A stretch of 64,000 nt of DNA from Roseateles aquatilis (GCF_002205645.1 NZ_NIOF01000006.1:62001-126000); one strand, 5' to 3'; shown: positions 50,159 through 60,544, numbered from the stretch's first letter. The notes: a model not told the origin generated them from the sequence alone. A program made the numbers and translations.

Positions 50159-52987
50159 ATGGGATCGCGACCGCCTTCGTTCCGCACCTTGCCGCGCCTG
50201 GCGGCGCTGACGCTCGCAGGAGGCGTCGTGATGTGGGCGGGACTGCCGATCACGGCGGCGCGGGCCGCGGACCGCGCGCCACGGGACGACACGCTGGCTG
50301 CCTGCCAAGCCGATCTGGCGACGCCGTTGTCGTCCCTGTCCCCGAGCCTCGCGAAACCCGACGCGGCACCACAGCCCGTGTGGCTCGATGCCCGCCGGCT
50401 GCGTTGGCCGGGGCTGACGCTGGCGGCGGGGCAGGTGGTGCGATGGCATCACTCGGCGCAGGGCGGGTTGCGGATCGTGGACGGGCGTCTCGGCGGCGCG
50501 GATCGCAGCGTCGCGCTGATGCCGACGAGCGAGCCGCTCACGGCCGGGCTGGTCGCGCAGGGCGCCTATCTCGGCGAAGGCGCGGATCTGGCGTTGCCCG
50601 CGTCGACCACGGCGACCCCCTCGTCCGACGGTGCCGTCGACCGGAACACGCTGCGGACGCTGCATCGTGGCCAGTCGCTGCTGACCGTCGAGGATGCCGA
50701 CGGCCGCGTGCTGCGCTGGAGCTCGATGCAGACGGCTCGCGCGCTCGATGAGCTTTACGGGGACGCGGAGAAGGAGCAGGCGCTCGGCGTGTCCGTGACG
50801 CGGCAGGGCGCGGCCTTCAAGCTGTGGGCGCCGACGGCCGATCGGGTGGCGCTCTGCGTCTACGGCGGCCCGACGAAGGCGGCCCGGTCGCGCGTGCCGC
50901 TCGCCCGGGACGACCGCACCGGCATCTGGTCCACCGCCACGCCGGAGGTGCGTCATGGCGAGTACTACCGCTACCTCGTCGACGTCTTCGTGCCCGGCCT
51001 GGGCCGCGTGCGCAACCTGGTCACGGACCCCTATTCGGTGAGCCTGTCGGCCGACTCGGCGCGCAGCTACGTCGCCGACCTGGCCGACCCGCGCCTGCAG
51101 CCGCGCGGCTGGACCCGCAGCCGCATCCCCGACCGGGTGAAGACGCCGACCGACATGGTCGTCTACGAGCTGCACGTGCGCGACTTCTCGCTGCAGGACC
51201 GCACCGTGCCGGCGCCGATGCGAGGCAAGTACGTGGCGTTCACGCAGGCGGGATCGCAGGGCATGCGGCATCTGCGCGCGCTGAGCGAGGCGGGGCTGAC
51301 CGACGTGCACCTGCTGCCGATCTTCGACCTCGCCACCGTGCCCGAGCGCGGCTGCGTCGTACCCAAGGTGCCGGACGCCCCGCCCGACAGCGAGGCGCAG
51401 CAGGCCGCGGTGACGGCTGTCGCCGACAAGGACTGCTTCAACTGGGGCTACGACCCTTATCACTACAGCGCGCCGGAAGGCAGCTTCGCGACCGATGCCG
51501 TCAACGGCGACGTGCGGGTGCGCGAGCTGCGCGCCATGGTGATGGCCCTGCACGCCGCCGGGCTGCGCGTGGGCATGGACGTGGTCTACAACCACACCAC
51601 CGCCTCGGGCCAGCACCCGCATTCGGTGCTGGACCGCATCGTGCCCGGCTACTACCAGCGGCTGGACGCGCTGGGCCGCGTCGAGCGCTCGACCTGCTGC
51701 GACAACACCGCCACCGAGCACCGGATGATGGGCAAGCTGCTGGTCGACTCGGTGGTGCTGTGGGCGCGCGAGTACAAGATCGTCTCCTTCCGCTTCGACC
51801 TGATGGGCCATCAGCCGCGCGCGGTGATGGAGACGTTGCAGACGCGCCTGAAGCGCGAGTTGGGCCGCGACGTGCAACTGATCGGCGAGGGCTGGAACTT
51901 CGGCGAGGTGGCAGACGGCAGGCGCTTCGTGCAGGCCTCGCAGCTGTCGCTGAACGGCACGGCCATCGGCACCTTCAGCGACCGCGGCCGCGACGCGGTG
52001 CGCGGCGGCGCGGCGGGCGACGATGCCGCGACCTCGATGCGGCACCCCGGGTTCCTGATCCCCGCGCCGCCCGGCGACGCGGCGCGGCGCGCCGAGTGGC
52101 TGCGGCAGGGCGATCTGCTGAAGCTGGGCCTGGCCGGGACGCTGCGCGGCTTCGAGCTGGAGACCGCCGACGGCCGGCGCCTCACCGGCGAGCGCATGCG
52201 CTACGGCGACCAGCCCGCCGGCTACGCATCGATGCCGGCGGAGGTGGTGAACTACGTCGAGAACCACGACAACCAGACGCTGTTCGACGCGCTCGTGCTG
52301 AAGCTGCCGCGCTCGACCAGCGCCGAGGAGCGCGCCCGCGCGCAGGCGGTGGCGCTGGGCATCAATGCGCTGAGCCAGGGCGTGGCCTACTTCCATGCGG
52401 GCGGCGAGCTGCTGCGCTCCAAGTCGATGGATCGCAACAGCTACGACTCGGGGGACTGGTTCAACCGGCTCGACTGGAGCGGCCGGGACAACGGCTTCGG
52501 CGCCGGCCTGCCGCCCAGGCGCGACAACGGCGGCGACTACGCGCTGCTGCGCCCGCTGCTGGCCGACGCGGGCATCAAGCCCGGCCCGGCGCAGATCGAC
52601 TGGACGCGCCGGGTGTTCCTCGACCTGCTGCGCATCCGCGCCAGCACGCCGCTGCTGCGGCTTGCCGACGCGGGTGAGGTGAGCCGCCGGCTGCGCTTCT
52701 ACAACACCGGTCCGACGCAGCAACCGGGGCTGATCGCCGGACGGCTGGACGGCGCCGGCCGCGCGGACGCCGGCTTCGAGCGCGTCCTGTACCTGATCAA
52801 CGCCGGCGACGCGCCGGCCCGTCTGACACTGCCCGAGGAGGCCGGCCACGCCTGGCGCCTGCATCCGGTGCAACGCGCCGAGTCGGCGGCCGACCAGCGC
52901 GTCCGGGAGGGCGCATCCGCGGACGGCGCCGCCGGACGCTTCGAGGTGCCGGCGCGCGGCGTCGCGGTGTTCGTCGTCGAGCGCTGA
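50159..52987 (+). CDS. pulA: Type I pullulanase (exported)
   Basis: GH13 pullulanase of about 942 residues that hydrolyses alpha-1,6 bonds in pullulan and branched starch. It has a signal peptide ([26 protein letters not shown]), an N-terminal non-catalytic part, a CBM48 module ([17 protein letters not shown]), then the pullulanase signature [20 protein letters not shown], Asp547 (SFRFDLMGH), Glu577 (IGEGWNFGE) and Asp704 (VENHDNQT). The C-terminal segment has a DUF3372-like layout. It lacks a lipobox, so it should be periplasmic or secreted. GTG/ATG choice: ATG 50159 has GGAG 5 bp upstream, and ATG 50141 would add six residues. It is divergent from the amylase operon, behind HexR-like site 7. 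Confidence 0.95.
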   Translation: MGSRPPSFRTLPRLAALTLAGGVVMWAGLPITAARAADRAPRDDTLAACQADLATPLSSLSPSLAKPDAAPQPVWLDARRLRWPGLTLAAGQVVRWHHSAQGGLRIVDGRLGGADRSVALMPTSEPLTAGLVAQGAYLGEGADLALPASTTATPSSDGAVDRNTLRTLHRGQSLLTVEDADGRVLRWSSMQTARALDELYGDAEKEQALGVSVTRQGAAFKLWAPTADRVALCVYGGPTKAARSRVPLARDDRTGIWSTATPEVRHGEYYRYLVDVFVPGLGRVRNLVTDPYSVSLSADSARSYVADLADPRLQPRGWTRSRIPDRVKTPTDMVVYELHVRDFSLQDRTVPAPMRGKYVAFTQAGSQGMRHLRALSEAGLTDVHLLPIFDLATVPERGCVVPKVPDAPPDSEAQQAAVTAVADKDCFNWGYDPYHYSAPEGSFATDAVNGDVRVRELRAMVMALHAAGLRVGMDVVYNHTTASGQHPHSVLDRIVPGYYQRLDALGRVERSTCCDNTATEHRMMGKLLVDSVVLWAREYKIVSFRFDLMGHQPRAVMETLQTRLKRELGRDVQLIGEGWNFGEVADGRRFVQASQLSLNGTAIGTFSDRGRDAVRGGAAGDDAATSMRHPGFLIPAPPGDAARRAEWLRQGDLLKLGLAGTLRGFELETADGRRLTGERMRYGDQPAGYASMPAEVVNYVENHDNQTLFDALVLKLPRSTSAEERARAQAVALGINALSQGVAYFHAGGELLRSKSMDRNSYDSGDWFNRLDWSGRDNGFGAGLPPRRDNGGDYALLRPLLADAGIKPGPAQIDWTRRVFLDLLRIRASTPLLRLADAGEVSRRLRFYNTGPTQQPGLIAGRLDGAGRADAGFERVLYLINAGDAPARLTLPEEAGHAWRLHPVQRAESAADQRVREGASADGAAGRFEVPARGVAVFVVER

Positions 52988-53188
52988 GACCGGGCGGGGC
53001 GCGCGGCCCGGCGTCCTTCGACGGCGGCCCGGCTGGGCGCCGCGGCCTTCGTCGGAGGCCGGGGTCGTCCTCGCCGTGACGGCGTTCGCGCCGTGCAAGC
53101 CCCCGTCCGTCGCGCGGTTGTGCGCGGCGTGGCGGGCAGGGCTAGCATCCCGTTCAGCGCCCCCGTCGAGGTCGCACTGGAGATGAAC

Positions 53189-54544
53189 ATGGATGCTTCC
53201 GTCGTTGCCTCTGCCGCGTCGTCCAGGACGCACCCCGTGGACCGGTCGCCGCAGGCGGCTCCGCTTCGATCGCGGTGCCGAGCGCCGGATGAGGCAGGGG
53301 GCGGCGACGGGGGGGCGAGCAAGGCGGCGTCGGGCGCGGCGCGGCGTTCGCCGCGGGCCTGGGCGGCCTCGCTGGTGCTGGGCGCCGTCGCGGCATTGAC
53401 CGGCTGCGCGACGGTCTACCAGGCCACGCCCGCCGAGCAGGCCGCGCTGATCCATGACGATCGCTTCCAGCCGGTGCGCGACGTGATCGATCCCGATCAG
53501 GTGATGGCCATCACGCCGCAGATGCGGGAGTTCATCCGCACGCGCGTGCCGCGCAACAGCGGCATCACCGACATCCGCGACGCTCGCAATCAGCTGCTGG
53601 ACGCGCTCTACACGCATGGCGAGCTGCAACTCGAATACGACGCCGAGGAGACGCGCACCGCCGCCCAGGCCTTCGATGCCAAGGCCGGCAACTGCCTGTC
53701 GCTGGCGATGATGACGGCGGTCTTCGCGCGCGAACTGGGCCTGCCGGTGACCTTCCGGCAGATCTACGACGAGGAGCAGTGGAGCCGCGTCGGCGACCTG
53801 CAGGTCGTGTCAGGGCACGTCAACATCGCGCTCGGCCGGCGCCAGACCGATTACCGCGTGCTGGGCGACGAGGGGGCGTCGCTGGTCGTGGACTTCCTGC
53901 CCGGCGCGAAGATCAGCACCCAGCGCGCGATCCCGCTGGAGGAGCGCACCATCGTCGCGATGTACATGAACAACCGCGCCGCCGAGTTGATGAGCCAGGC
54001 CCAGCTCGACCGCGCCTACTGGTGGGCGCGCGCCGCATGGCTGCACGAGCCGCGGTTGCTCGCCTCGCTCAACACGCTGGGCGTGATTTACCGCCGCCAT
54101 GGCGACACCGCCCTGGCCGAGCGCGCCTTCCGCGCCGTGCTGCAGCACGAGCCGGCCAACCAGCAGGCGATGTCCAACCTGGCGCAGGCGCTGCGGTTCT
54201 CCGGCAACGTCGCCGAGGCCAGGCAGTGGGAGGAGAAGCTGGCGCAGATCCAGCCCTACCCGCCGTTCAAGTTCTACGACATGGGCATCCTGGCGATGAA
54301 GGCCGGTGACTACGCGAAGGCCCGCGAGCTCTTCGCCAAGGAGATCGACCGCTCGGCCTACTACCACGAGTTCCATTTCTGGATGGCGATGGCCAACCTG
54401 GGCCTGGGCCGGTGGGACGACGTGCGGACCGAGCTGACCAAGGCGGAGGAGTTCAGCACCACGGCGAAGCAGCGCCAGCTCTACACCGCCAAGCTCGACA
54501 CGTTGCGGGCGAAGATGCTGCGCGCGAAGACCGTGGTGCAGTGA
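53189..54544 (+). CDS. Lipoprotein with transglutaminase-like and TPR domains
   Basis: Protein of 451 residues. An unusually long Arg/Ala-rich N-terminus (about 55 residues) precedes the membrane segment and lipobox LTGC with Cys73. A transglutaminase-like domain follows with Cys169 (AGNCLSLAMM), His210 (SGHVNIAL) and Asp235 (VVDFLPG), a complete Cys-His-Asp triad, then TPR repeats (TLGVIYRRHGDTALAERAFRAVLQHEP, NLAQALRFSGNVAEARQWEE). Such proteins are thought to be envelope peptidases or acyl/amide-processing enzymes, but the substrate is unknown. ATG 53189 has GGAG 6 bp upstream. It converges with the kinase gene. Confidence 0.85.
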   Translation: MDASVVASAASSRTHPVDRSPQAAPLRSRCRAPDEAGGGDGGASKAASGAARRSPRAWAASLVLGAVAALTGCATVYQATPAEQAALIHDDRFQPVRDVIDPDQVMAITPQMREFIRTRVPRNSGITDIRDARNQLLDALYTHGELQLEYDAEETRTAAQAFDAKAGNCLSLAMMTAVFARELGLPVTFRQIYDEEQWSRVGDLQVVSGHVNIALGRRQTDYRVLGDEGASLVVDFLPGAKISTQRAIPLEERTIVAMYMNNRAAELMSQAQLDRAYWWARAAWLHEPRLLASLNTLGVIYRRHGDTALAERAFRAVLQHEPANQQAMSNLAQALRFSGNVAEARQWEEKLAQIQPYPPFKFYDMGILAMKAGDYAKARELFAKEIDRSAYYHEFHFWMAMANLGLGRWDDVRTELTKAEEFSTTAKQRQLYTAKLDTLRAKMLRAKTVVQ

Positions 54545-54584
54545 GGCGGCAGGCCCCGTCGGCCGTGGCGCCGGTCCGCTGGAT

Positions 54585-54599
54585 CCGCCCGGTGGGCGG
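54585..54599. terminator. Short GC hairpin between convergent genes
   Basis: CCGCCC-GGT-GGGCGG lies between the convergent lipoprotein and kinase genes. It has no T-run, so it is a weak terminator candidate only. Confidence 0.3.
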
Positions 54600-54601
54600 G
54601 G

Positions 54602-56104
54602 TCAGTTGGTCGCGGACGGGCTGATCAGCGAGCCGCTGCCCGGCGAGTCGTCGGGCAACGCCGGCTCGCGCACCACGGTGACGGTGCAGGCGCATTGCGT
54701 CACCACCTGCGCCGACACGCTGCCCAGGTAACGCCGCAGCGCCGAGCTGGCGCGCGCGCCCATCACGACGTGGTCGACGCCGGTCTTGGCGGCGAACTCG
54801 ATCAGCGCATCGGCCGCGTCCGGCGCCTCCAGCACGTGGAAGGTCAGCCGGCCGTCCTCCAGCGCCAGCTCGCGCGTCATCGGATGGGCCCAGTTCTTCA
54901 GCGCGATCAGTTGCTGTACGTGATGGCTGCGGCCCTGCGCGTCGGTGAGCTCGTCCATGCCGATGCGCGCCGTCTTCATGACGCTGACGCAGGCCAGCCG
55001 CGCGCCGGGCTCGGTCTGCATCAGGCGCCGCACCACTTCGCGCAGTTCCTCCAGCAGCACCGGCGTGGCGCCCTGCACGTCGACGGCCGCCATGATGACC
55101 GGGCTGCGCGCCACCTGCGCGCCGACCGAGGCCGGGGCCTGCGGCTCCTCGCCCATCGCCAGGAACCAGCGCTTGAAGCGCCGGATCAGGCCGCTGCGCT
55201 GCAGCTTGTGGGCGCGCGCCGTGAGCGGCACGGCGTCGGGCCGCTGCAGGTCCAGCGCGAGCTGCGTGGCGCTCTGGTAGCGGCGCTCGGCGTGCACCTC
55301 CAGGCAGTGCAGCACGATTTCCTGGAACCAGGGCGGCAGCTCGGGCCGGATCGCGCGCGGCGGGATCGGGTCGATGTAGAGCCGGCGGCGCAGTTGCCGC
55401 ACCGAGCTCGGCTGGCCGAAGGGCCGCTCGCCGGTGGACAGGTGATACAGCATCACGCCCAGCGCGAAGAGGTCGCTGCGCGGATCGTTGCGGACGAACT
55501 GCACCTGCTCCGGCGACATGTAGGGCCCGGTGCCCATGGGCAGCGAGAACTCCTCCTCCAGCAGGTCCGGTAGGAAGTCGTGGCGCGACAGGCCGAAGTC
55601 CACCAGCACCACCGTGCCGTCCGGCCGCAGCAGGATGTTGCTGGGCTTGATGTCGAGGTGGACCAGGTGCTGGCGATGCAGGTCGGTCAGCGCGTGCGCG
55701 ACGTGGATGCCGATCTCCACCACCTCCACCAGCGGCAGCGGCGCCTGGTCCAGGCGCGGGCGAAGGCTGTCGCCCTCGATGCGCTCCATGACGATGTAGG
55801 CTTGCCGGCGCCAGTCCCCGCGCGCGACGAAACGCGGCACGTGCGGACCCTTGAGCGCCGGCATGATCATCTGCTCGACCTCGAAGCCGACGATGCTGGC
55901 CGGATCCTCGCCGCCCTTGATGCGTGGCACCTTCATGATCAGCGGGAAGTCTTCGCCGGGCAGCGGCGCCTCGCGCCGCACCTGCCAGAGGTTGGCCATG
56001 CCGCCCTGGTGCAGGCGGGCCTCCAGCACGAAGCCGTCCAGCACCTGGCCCGGCTGCAGTGGCGTGGGGACGGGCGTCGGCGCGGGCGTCGGCGTGTCGC
56101 TCAT
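54602..56104 (-). CDS. Ser/Thr protein kinase fused to universal-stress (UspA) domain
   Basis: Cytoplasmic protein of 500 residues. Residues about 20-290 are a eukaryotic-like kinase: a glycine loop LHQGGMANLW, Lys58 (IMKVPR), the catalytic loop HLDIKPSN with Asp151 (HLD instead of HRD), DFG with Asp169, and GTGPYMSPEQ. A linker leads to a UspA-like domain (about 345-480) with VDHVVMGARASSALRRYLGSV, the nucleotide-binding style G-x-R motif. Such fusions are known in Betaproteobacteria. The start overlaps the stop of a metallophosphoesterase gene (ATGA), so kinase and putative phosphatase are made together. Substrates unknown. Confidence 0.9.
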   Translation of the reverse strand: MSDTPTPAPTPVPTPLQPGQVLDGFVLEARLHQGGMANLWQVRREAPLPGEDFPLIMKVPRIKGGEDPASIVGFEVEQMIMPALKGPHVPRFVARGDWRRQAYIVMERIEGDSLRPRLDQAPLPLVEVVEIGIHVAHALTDLHRQHLVHLDIKPSNILLRPDGTVVLVDFGLSRHDFLPDLLEEEFSLPMGTGPYMSPEQVQFVRNDPRSDLFALGVMLYHLSTGERPFGQPSSVRQLRRRLYIDPIPPRAIRPELPPWFQEIVLHCLEVHAERRYQSATQLALDLQRPDAVPLTARAHKLQRSGLIRRFKRWFLAMGEEPQAPASVGAQVARSPVIMAAVDVQGATPVLLEELREVVRRLMQTEPGARLACVSVMKTARIGMDELTDAQGRSHHVQQLIALKNWAHPMTRELALEDGRLTFHVLEAPDAADALIEFAAKTGVDHVVMGARASSALRRYLGSVSAQVVTQCACTVTVVREPALPDDSPGSGSLISPSATN

Positions 56105-56859
56105 CGGCCGGCGACCAGTCGGGTGGCCAGGCGCTCCGCCAGCGCGGGCGGCAGGCCGGGCGCGGCGCGCAGCGCGGCGGCGGCGGCCTCGACGTCGTAG
56201 GGGACGCGCTGGAAGGTGAGCTCCTCGCTGTCGTGGTCGAAGATCGCGTAGGCGGCGGCCGGGTTGCCGTCGCGCGGCTGGCCGCAGGCGCCCGGGATCA
56301 CCAGCCACTGGCGGTTGGGCAGCAGCGGGATGGGCATGCCCGGCTGCGGCTTGAAGTCGCCCGCCTTGCCGGTGCCCGACAGGTGATAGAGCATCGGCTC
56401 GTGCATGTGGCCGCAGAAGGTGTAGCGGCATTCGGTCGCGTGCAGGCTGCGCATCGCCTCCAGCCGGCCCTGCACGTAGGCGAAGCCGGACGGGTCGAAG
56501 GCGTTGGCGTGCACGTACAGGCAGTCCTCGTCCTCCTCCGACATCGGCAGCGACGCGAGGAAACGCAACTGGTCCTCGCTCAGGCGCGAGCGCGTCCACT
56601 CGATGGCGGCGCGCGCGTCCTCGTTCATGCCGGCGCGCGGCCCTTGCGACACGCCCAGGTCGTGGTTGCCGGCCACCACGGTGGCGCCCTCCGCGCGCAG
56701 CGCGCGCACCTGGTCGACGACCCAGCCCGGATCGCTGCCGTAGCCGACGTAATCCCCCAGGAGCGCGAAGTGCCCCGCGCCCTGTCGCCGGGCGTGGTCC
56801 AGCACGGTGGCGAAGGCCTGGCGGTTGGCGTGGAGGTCGGAGATCAATGCGGTTTTCAT
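56101..56859 (-). CDS. Calcineurin-like metallophosphoesterase
   Basis: Cytoplasmic metallophosphoesterase of 252 residues. The full metal-site series is present: ISDLHANRQA (Asp-x-His), LLGDYVGYG, VVAGNHD, and later YTFCGHMHEP. This is the YfcE/MJ0936 style of phosphodiesterase, which can also act on phosphoproteins. ATG 56859 begins the first metal motif; the frame is open further upstream but without family similarity. The gene's stop overlaps the kinase start, a strong sign of joint function, perhaps opposing the kinase. Confidence 0.92.
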   Translation of the reverse strand: MKTALISDLHANRQAFATVLDHARRQGAGHFALLGDYVGYGSDPGWVVDQVRALRAEGATVVAGNHDLGVSQGPRAGMNEDARAAIEWTRSRLSEDQLRFLASLPMSEEDEDCLYVHANAFDPSGFAYVQGRLEAMRSLHATECRYTFCGHMHEPMLYHLSGTGKAGDFKPQPGMPIPLLPNRQWLVIPGACGQPRDGNPAAAYAIFDHDSEELTFQRVPYDVEAAAAALRAAPGLPPALAERLATRLVAGR

Positions 56860-57048
56860 CAGACGGCAAGGATGCCACGCGCGGCTGACGCGCCGCTGAG
56901 CGGGGACATCCCTCCCTTCGAATGGGTGGAGACAGGGCTTACGCGCTGCGAATCGTCTTGGGCCTTTGCTAATCTGGGTGGCGAACGGGACGTCAGGCAG
57001 ATGCCGCGCGACGCGTGGTGGCGGTCGGCAGTCCTGCATGGGAGCGAC

Positions 57049-57972
57049 ATGACGATGAAGTCAGCGGAAATCGATCCGCCCGGCGGGCAACGCGCCGGGC
57101 ACCGTCTGCGGGCAGACGGCGGTCGGGCAGGCGCGCATGCGGCGCCGGAGCGCGCGCGTCGGCGCGTCGGCCTGCTGCTGGCGGTCGGCCTGGCGCTGGG
57201 CGCGGGCCTTGCGCGGGCGGACTGCTCCCGGCCGCTGCGGGTGCCGGTGTCGCCGATCGGCATGAGCGTCGTGGCGTCCGGCGGCGAGGTGGCCGGCGTC
57301 TACCCGGACGTGCTGCGCAAGATCACGTCGGAGACCGGCTGTGAATTCGAGATCGTCGTCGTGCCTCGCGCGCGTCTGGAGGCGATGTTCAGCGGCGGCA
57401 CTGCCGACCTGCTGGTGCCGGCCACGCGCACGGCGACGCGGGACCTGCGCGGCGAGTTCGTGCCGATGATGCGGGTGCGGCCGATGTTGATCTCGCTGGC
57501 CTCGGATCGCGCGCCCATCGAAAGCCTGGCGGACCTGGCCGAGCGCCGCGAGCTGCGCGTGGCGCTGGTCCGGGGCTTCGACTACGGCGAGGGCTACCAG
57601 CAGTTGATCCACAAGCTGCGCGCGCAGAAGCGCCTGATGATGGAGGCGGACGCCGCCTCGGTCGCCCGCGCGCTGGACCGCAGCCTGGCCGACGTGACGC
57701 TGATGGCGCCGTCGATCTTCACCGGCACGCTGCTGCAGGACTCGAAGACCCGGGGCCTGGTGGAGCGACTGCGCTTCGAATCGATCGCCGAGCTGGGCTG
57801 GAGCGAGAGCGGCGTCTACCTGTCGCGCCATCTGCCCGCCAAGGATCGCGAGGTGCTGCTGGATGCGCTCGAGCGCAGCGCGAAGTCGGGCGCGGTCTGG
57901 AAGTCGGTGCAGCGGCATTACCCGGCGGGATCCTTCGAGGAAGGACTGAAGCCGCTGGTGATGCCGAAGTAG
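57049..57972 (+). CDS. Periplasmic amino-acid-type substrate-binding protein
   Basis: Protein of 307 residues of the SBP_bac_3 type. A long Arg-rich N-terminus precedes a signal core (VGLLLAVGLALGAGLARA) and the mature protein CSRPLRVPVSPIGMSVV. Family features are GVYPDVLRKITSETGCEFEIVVVPRARLEAMFSGG, then a late ESGVYLSRHLPAKDRE. No permease or ATPase gene accompanies it, so it may be a sensor input or an orphan of the kind common in this order. ATG 57049 has GGAG 4 bp upstream; 57055 is possible. It converges with argF. Confidence 0.85.
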   Translation: MTMKSAEIDPPGGQRAGHRLRADGGRAGAHAAPERARRRVGLLLAVGLALGAGLARADCSRPLRVPVSPIGMSVVASGGEVAGVYPDVLRKITSETGCEFEIVVVPRARLEAMFSGGTADLLVPATRTATRDLRGEFVPMMRVRPMLISLASDRAPIESLADLAERRELRVALVRGFDYGEGYQQLIHKLRAQKRLMMEADAASVARALDRSLADVTLMAPSIFTGTLLQDSKTRGLVERLRFESIAELGWSESGVYLSRHLPAKDREVLLDALERSAKSGAVWKSVQRHYPAGSFEEGLKPLVMPK

Positions 57973-57990
57973 GGCGAGGCCGGATGAAAC

Positions 57991-58013
57991 AAGGCCCGCG
58001 CGAGGCGGGCCTT
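57991..58013. terminator. Bidirectional terminator between binding protein and argF
   Basis: Perfect 9-bp stem AAGGCCCGC/GCGGGCCTT around a 5-nt loop, lying between two convergent genes. The flanking A and T bases allow use in both directions. Confidence 0.75.
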
Positions 58014-58037
58014 GTCGCTGGAGATCGGGGCCGGGCC

Positions 58038-58979
58038 TCAGCCGATCCGGCCCAGCAGCAGGTACTCCATCAGCGCCTTTTGCACGTGCATGCGGTTCTC
58101 GGCCTCGTCCCAGACCACCGACTGCGGTCCGTCGATGACGTCGGCGGCGACTTCCTCGCCGCGGTGCGCGGGCAGGCAGTGCATGAACAGCGCGTCCGGC
58201 TTGGCCATCGCCATCATGCCGGCGTCGACGCACCAGTCCGCGAACGCGGCGCGGCGCGCCTCGTTCTCGGCCTCGTAGCCCATGCTGGTCCAGACGTCGG
58301 TCGTGACCAGGTCGGCGCCGCGGCAGGCTTCCTTCGGGTCCTTGAAGACCTTGTAGCAGCCGGTGTCCTTGATGCCGGCCACGGCCGGGTCGACCTCATA
58401 GCCGCTGGGCGTGCTGACGTGCACGGTGAAGCCCAGGATCTCCGCCGCCTGCAGCCAGGTGTTGGCCATGTTGTTGCCGTCCCCGACCCAGGCCACCACG
58501 CGTCCCTTCAGGCAGTCCATGTCGATCGCGCCGCGTCGGTCCATGCCGCGCTGCTCGATGAACGTGAACAGGTCCGCCAGGATCTGGCACGGGTGGTACT
58601 CGTTGGTCAGGCCGTTGATCACCGGCACCCTCGAGTGCGCCGCGAAGCGCTCGATCTTGGTCTGCTCGAAGGTCCGGATCATGACGATGTCGACCATGCG
58701 GCTGATCACCCGGGCGCTGTCCTCGATCGGCTCGGCGCGGCCCAGCTGGCTGTCGCCGGTGGTCAGGTGGACCACCGAGCCGCCCATCTGGTACATGCCC
58801 GCCTCGAAGCTGACCCGCGTGCGGGTGCTGGCCTTCTCGAAGATCATCGCCAGCGTGCGGTCCGCCAGCGGCTGGTAGCGCTCGTAGTTCTTGAAGCGCC
58901 GCTTGATGATCGAGGCGCGGTCGAACAGGTGGCCGTATTCCTCGGCGCGCAGGTCCTTGAACTGCAGGTAGTGACGCAT
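58038..58979 (-). CDS. argF: Ornithine carbamoyltransferase
   Basis: Arginine biosynthesis enzyme of 313 residues making citrulline from ornithine and carbamoyl phosphate. It has the carbamoyl-phosphate site FEKASTRTRVSFE, GNNMANTW, the ornithine motif MHCLPAHRGEEV and the EIIDGPQS-like VIDGPQSVVWDEAENR. ATG 58979 has GGGGGAC upstream; ATG 59000, which overlaps the argD stop, would add seven residues. It is the last gene of argD-argF. Confidence 0.95.
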   Translation of the reverse strand: MRHYLQFKDLRAEEYGHLFDRASIIKRRFKNYERYQPLADRTLAMIFEKASTRTRVSFEAGMYQMGGSVVHLTTGDSQLGRAEPIEDSARVISRMVDIVMIRTFEQTKIERFAAHSRVPVINGLTNEYHPCQILADLFTFIEQRGMDRRGAIDMDCLKGRVVAWVGDGNNMANTWLQAAEILGFTVHVSTPSGYEVDPAVAGIKDTGCYKVFKDPKEACRGADLVTTDVWTSMGYEAENEARRAAFADWCVDAGMMAMAKPDALFMHCLPAHRGEEVAADVIDGPQSVVWDEAENRMHVQKALMEYLLLGRIG

Positions 58980-58996
58980 CAGGCTGTCCCCCGGCT

Positions 58997-60214
58997 TCAT
59001 GGCTGGGGCGTGGCCAGGAACGCCTTGATCAGCGGCACCAGGCGGGCGGCGATCTCGTCGGCCTCGGCGCGCGTCAGGATCAGCGCCGGCAGCAGGCGGA
59101 CCACCGAGTCGGCGGTGACGCTGATCAGCAGCCCGGCGTCCAGCGCCTGGCCCAGCAGCGCGCCGCAGGGGCGGTCCAGCTGGATGCCGATCATCAGGCC
59201 GAAGCCGCGCACTTCCAAGAAGCCGGGCACGCCCGCCAGGCCTTGCTCCAGCGCCGTCTTCAGCGCCGCGCCGATCTGCGAGGCGTTGGCCAGCAGGCCG
59301 TCGGCCTCCATCACCGCCAGCGTCTCCACGCCGGCGCGCATCGCCAGCGGATTGCCGCCGAAGGTGGTGCCGTGGTTGCCCGGGCCCATCACCTTGGCCG
59401 CGCGCGGGCCGCAGACCACCGCGCCGATCGGCACGCCCGAGCCCAGGCCCTTGGCCAGCGGCATCACGTCCGGCACGATGCCGGCCCACTGGTGCGCGAA
59501 CCACTTGCCGGTGCGGCCGATGCCGCACTGCACTTCGTCCAGCATCAACAGCAGGTCGTGCTGGTCGCACAGGCGGCGCAGGCCCTGCAGGAATTCCAGC
59601 CGCGCGGGGTTGATGCCGCCCTCGCCCTGGATGGTCTCCAGGAAGATCGCGGTGGTGTTGGGGTTCGCCTGGATCGCCTGCTCGATCGCGGGCAGGTCGT
59701 TCAGCGGCACGCGCACGAAGCCCGGCACCAGCGGACCGAAACCGGCCTGCACCTTGGGGTTGCCGGTGGCCGACAGCGTCGCGATCGAGCGGCCGTGGAA
59801 GGCCTTCTCGAACACGATCACCGCCGGGTTGTCGTTGCCGCGGTCATGGCCGAACTTGCGCGCGATCTTCAGCGCCGCCTCGTTGGCTTCCAGGCCGGAG
59901 TTGCAGAAGAACGCGTTGGTCAGGCCCGACAGCTCGCAGAGCTTGGCGGCCAGCGCCTCCTGCAGCGGGACGTGGTAGTAGTTGCTGGTGTGGATCAGCT
60001 TGCCCACCTGGTCCCGCAGCGCCGCCACCAGCCGGGGGTGGTTGTGCCCCAGCGTGTTGACGGCGATCCCGGAGAGCGCGTCCAGGTATCGTCGGCCGGC
60101 CGTGTCCCACACCCAGGCGCCTTCGCCGTGCGACAACGCGATCGGCAGGCGGCCATAGGTTTGCATCACATGGGGTTCGGTGGGGGCGGCGAACGAGGAG
60201 TCCGGGGCGTTCAT
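58997..60214 (-). CDS. argD: Acetylornithine aminotransferase
   Basis: Class III PLP aminotransferase of 405 residues in arginine biosynthesis (acetylornithine to N-acetylglutamate semialdehyde). Visible: YLDALSGIAVNTLGHNHP, NAFFCNSGLEANEAALKIARK, FEKAFHGRSIATLSATGNP, LMLDEVQCGIGRTGKWFAHQ, and LAKGLGSGVPIGA with the PLP Lys. It is coupled to argF through an ATGA overlap at 58997-59000. Confidence 0.94.
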   Translation of the reverse strand: MNAPDSSFAAPTEPHVMQTYGRLPIALSHGEGAWVWDTAGRRYLDALSGIAVNTLGHNHPRLVAALRDQVGKLIHTSNYYHVPLQEALAAKLCELSGLTNAFFCNSGLEANEAALKIARKFGHDRGNDNPAVIVFEKAFHGRSIATLSATGNPKVQAGFGPLVPGFVRVPLNDLPAIEQAIQANPNTTAIFLETIQGEGGINPARLEFLQGLRRLCDQHDLLLMLDEVQCGIGRTGKWFAHQWAGIVPDVMPLAKGLGSGVPIGAVVCGPRAAKVMGPGNHGTTFGGNPLAMRAGVETLAVMEADGLLANASQIGAALKTALEQGLAGVPGFLEVRGFGLMIGIQLDRPCGALLGQALDAGLLISVTADSVVRLLPALILTRAEADEIAARLVPLIKAFLATPQP

Positions 60215-60544
60215 CAAGTCTCCAGAACAAGGGAGGAGGTGGGGATATGCGGCATCGGCCGCGGCGGGAAACTCCGGGCGGCGAGGGCGGGCCGCGAGGC
60301 CGGCGCCGGGTCGCCGTGAGCGGCCGATTCTACGGGTCGACCCTGTCGCGCGAGGAGATTCCTCCTGGACAGCGAGGCCAGGCCTGCTGACCAACGGGCG
60401 AGGAGAAGCCCCCGTGTGCTGCGGCGCAACACATCCAGGGCACAATAGCGGTTTTGCCTGCTGCGGTTGTCTCCCCATACGGCGTCCTGTGTTGGAACCG
60501 TTCTGCGACCGCCGCTTGCCGGGACGCGAGAGACCGAGTAGCCA
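60215..60544. promoter_or_regulatory. Divergent argD / DUF3579 intergenic region
   Basis: A 330-bp gap between divergent genes, likely holding both promoters. No ARG-box-like palindrome or riboswitch was recognised. Confidence 0.4.

Noticed and set aside
49913..53629. Very long minus-strand frame continuous with the alpha-amylase gene (about 1800 codons in all)
   Set aside because: It is antisense to the pullulanase gene, has low-complexity Arg/His/Ala sequence, and no family similarity. GC-rich third positions keep such frames open.
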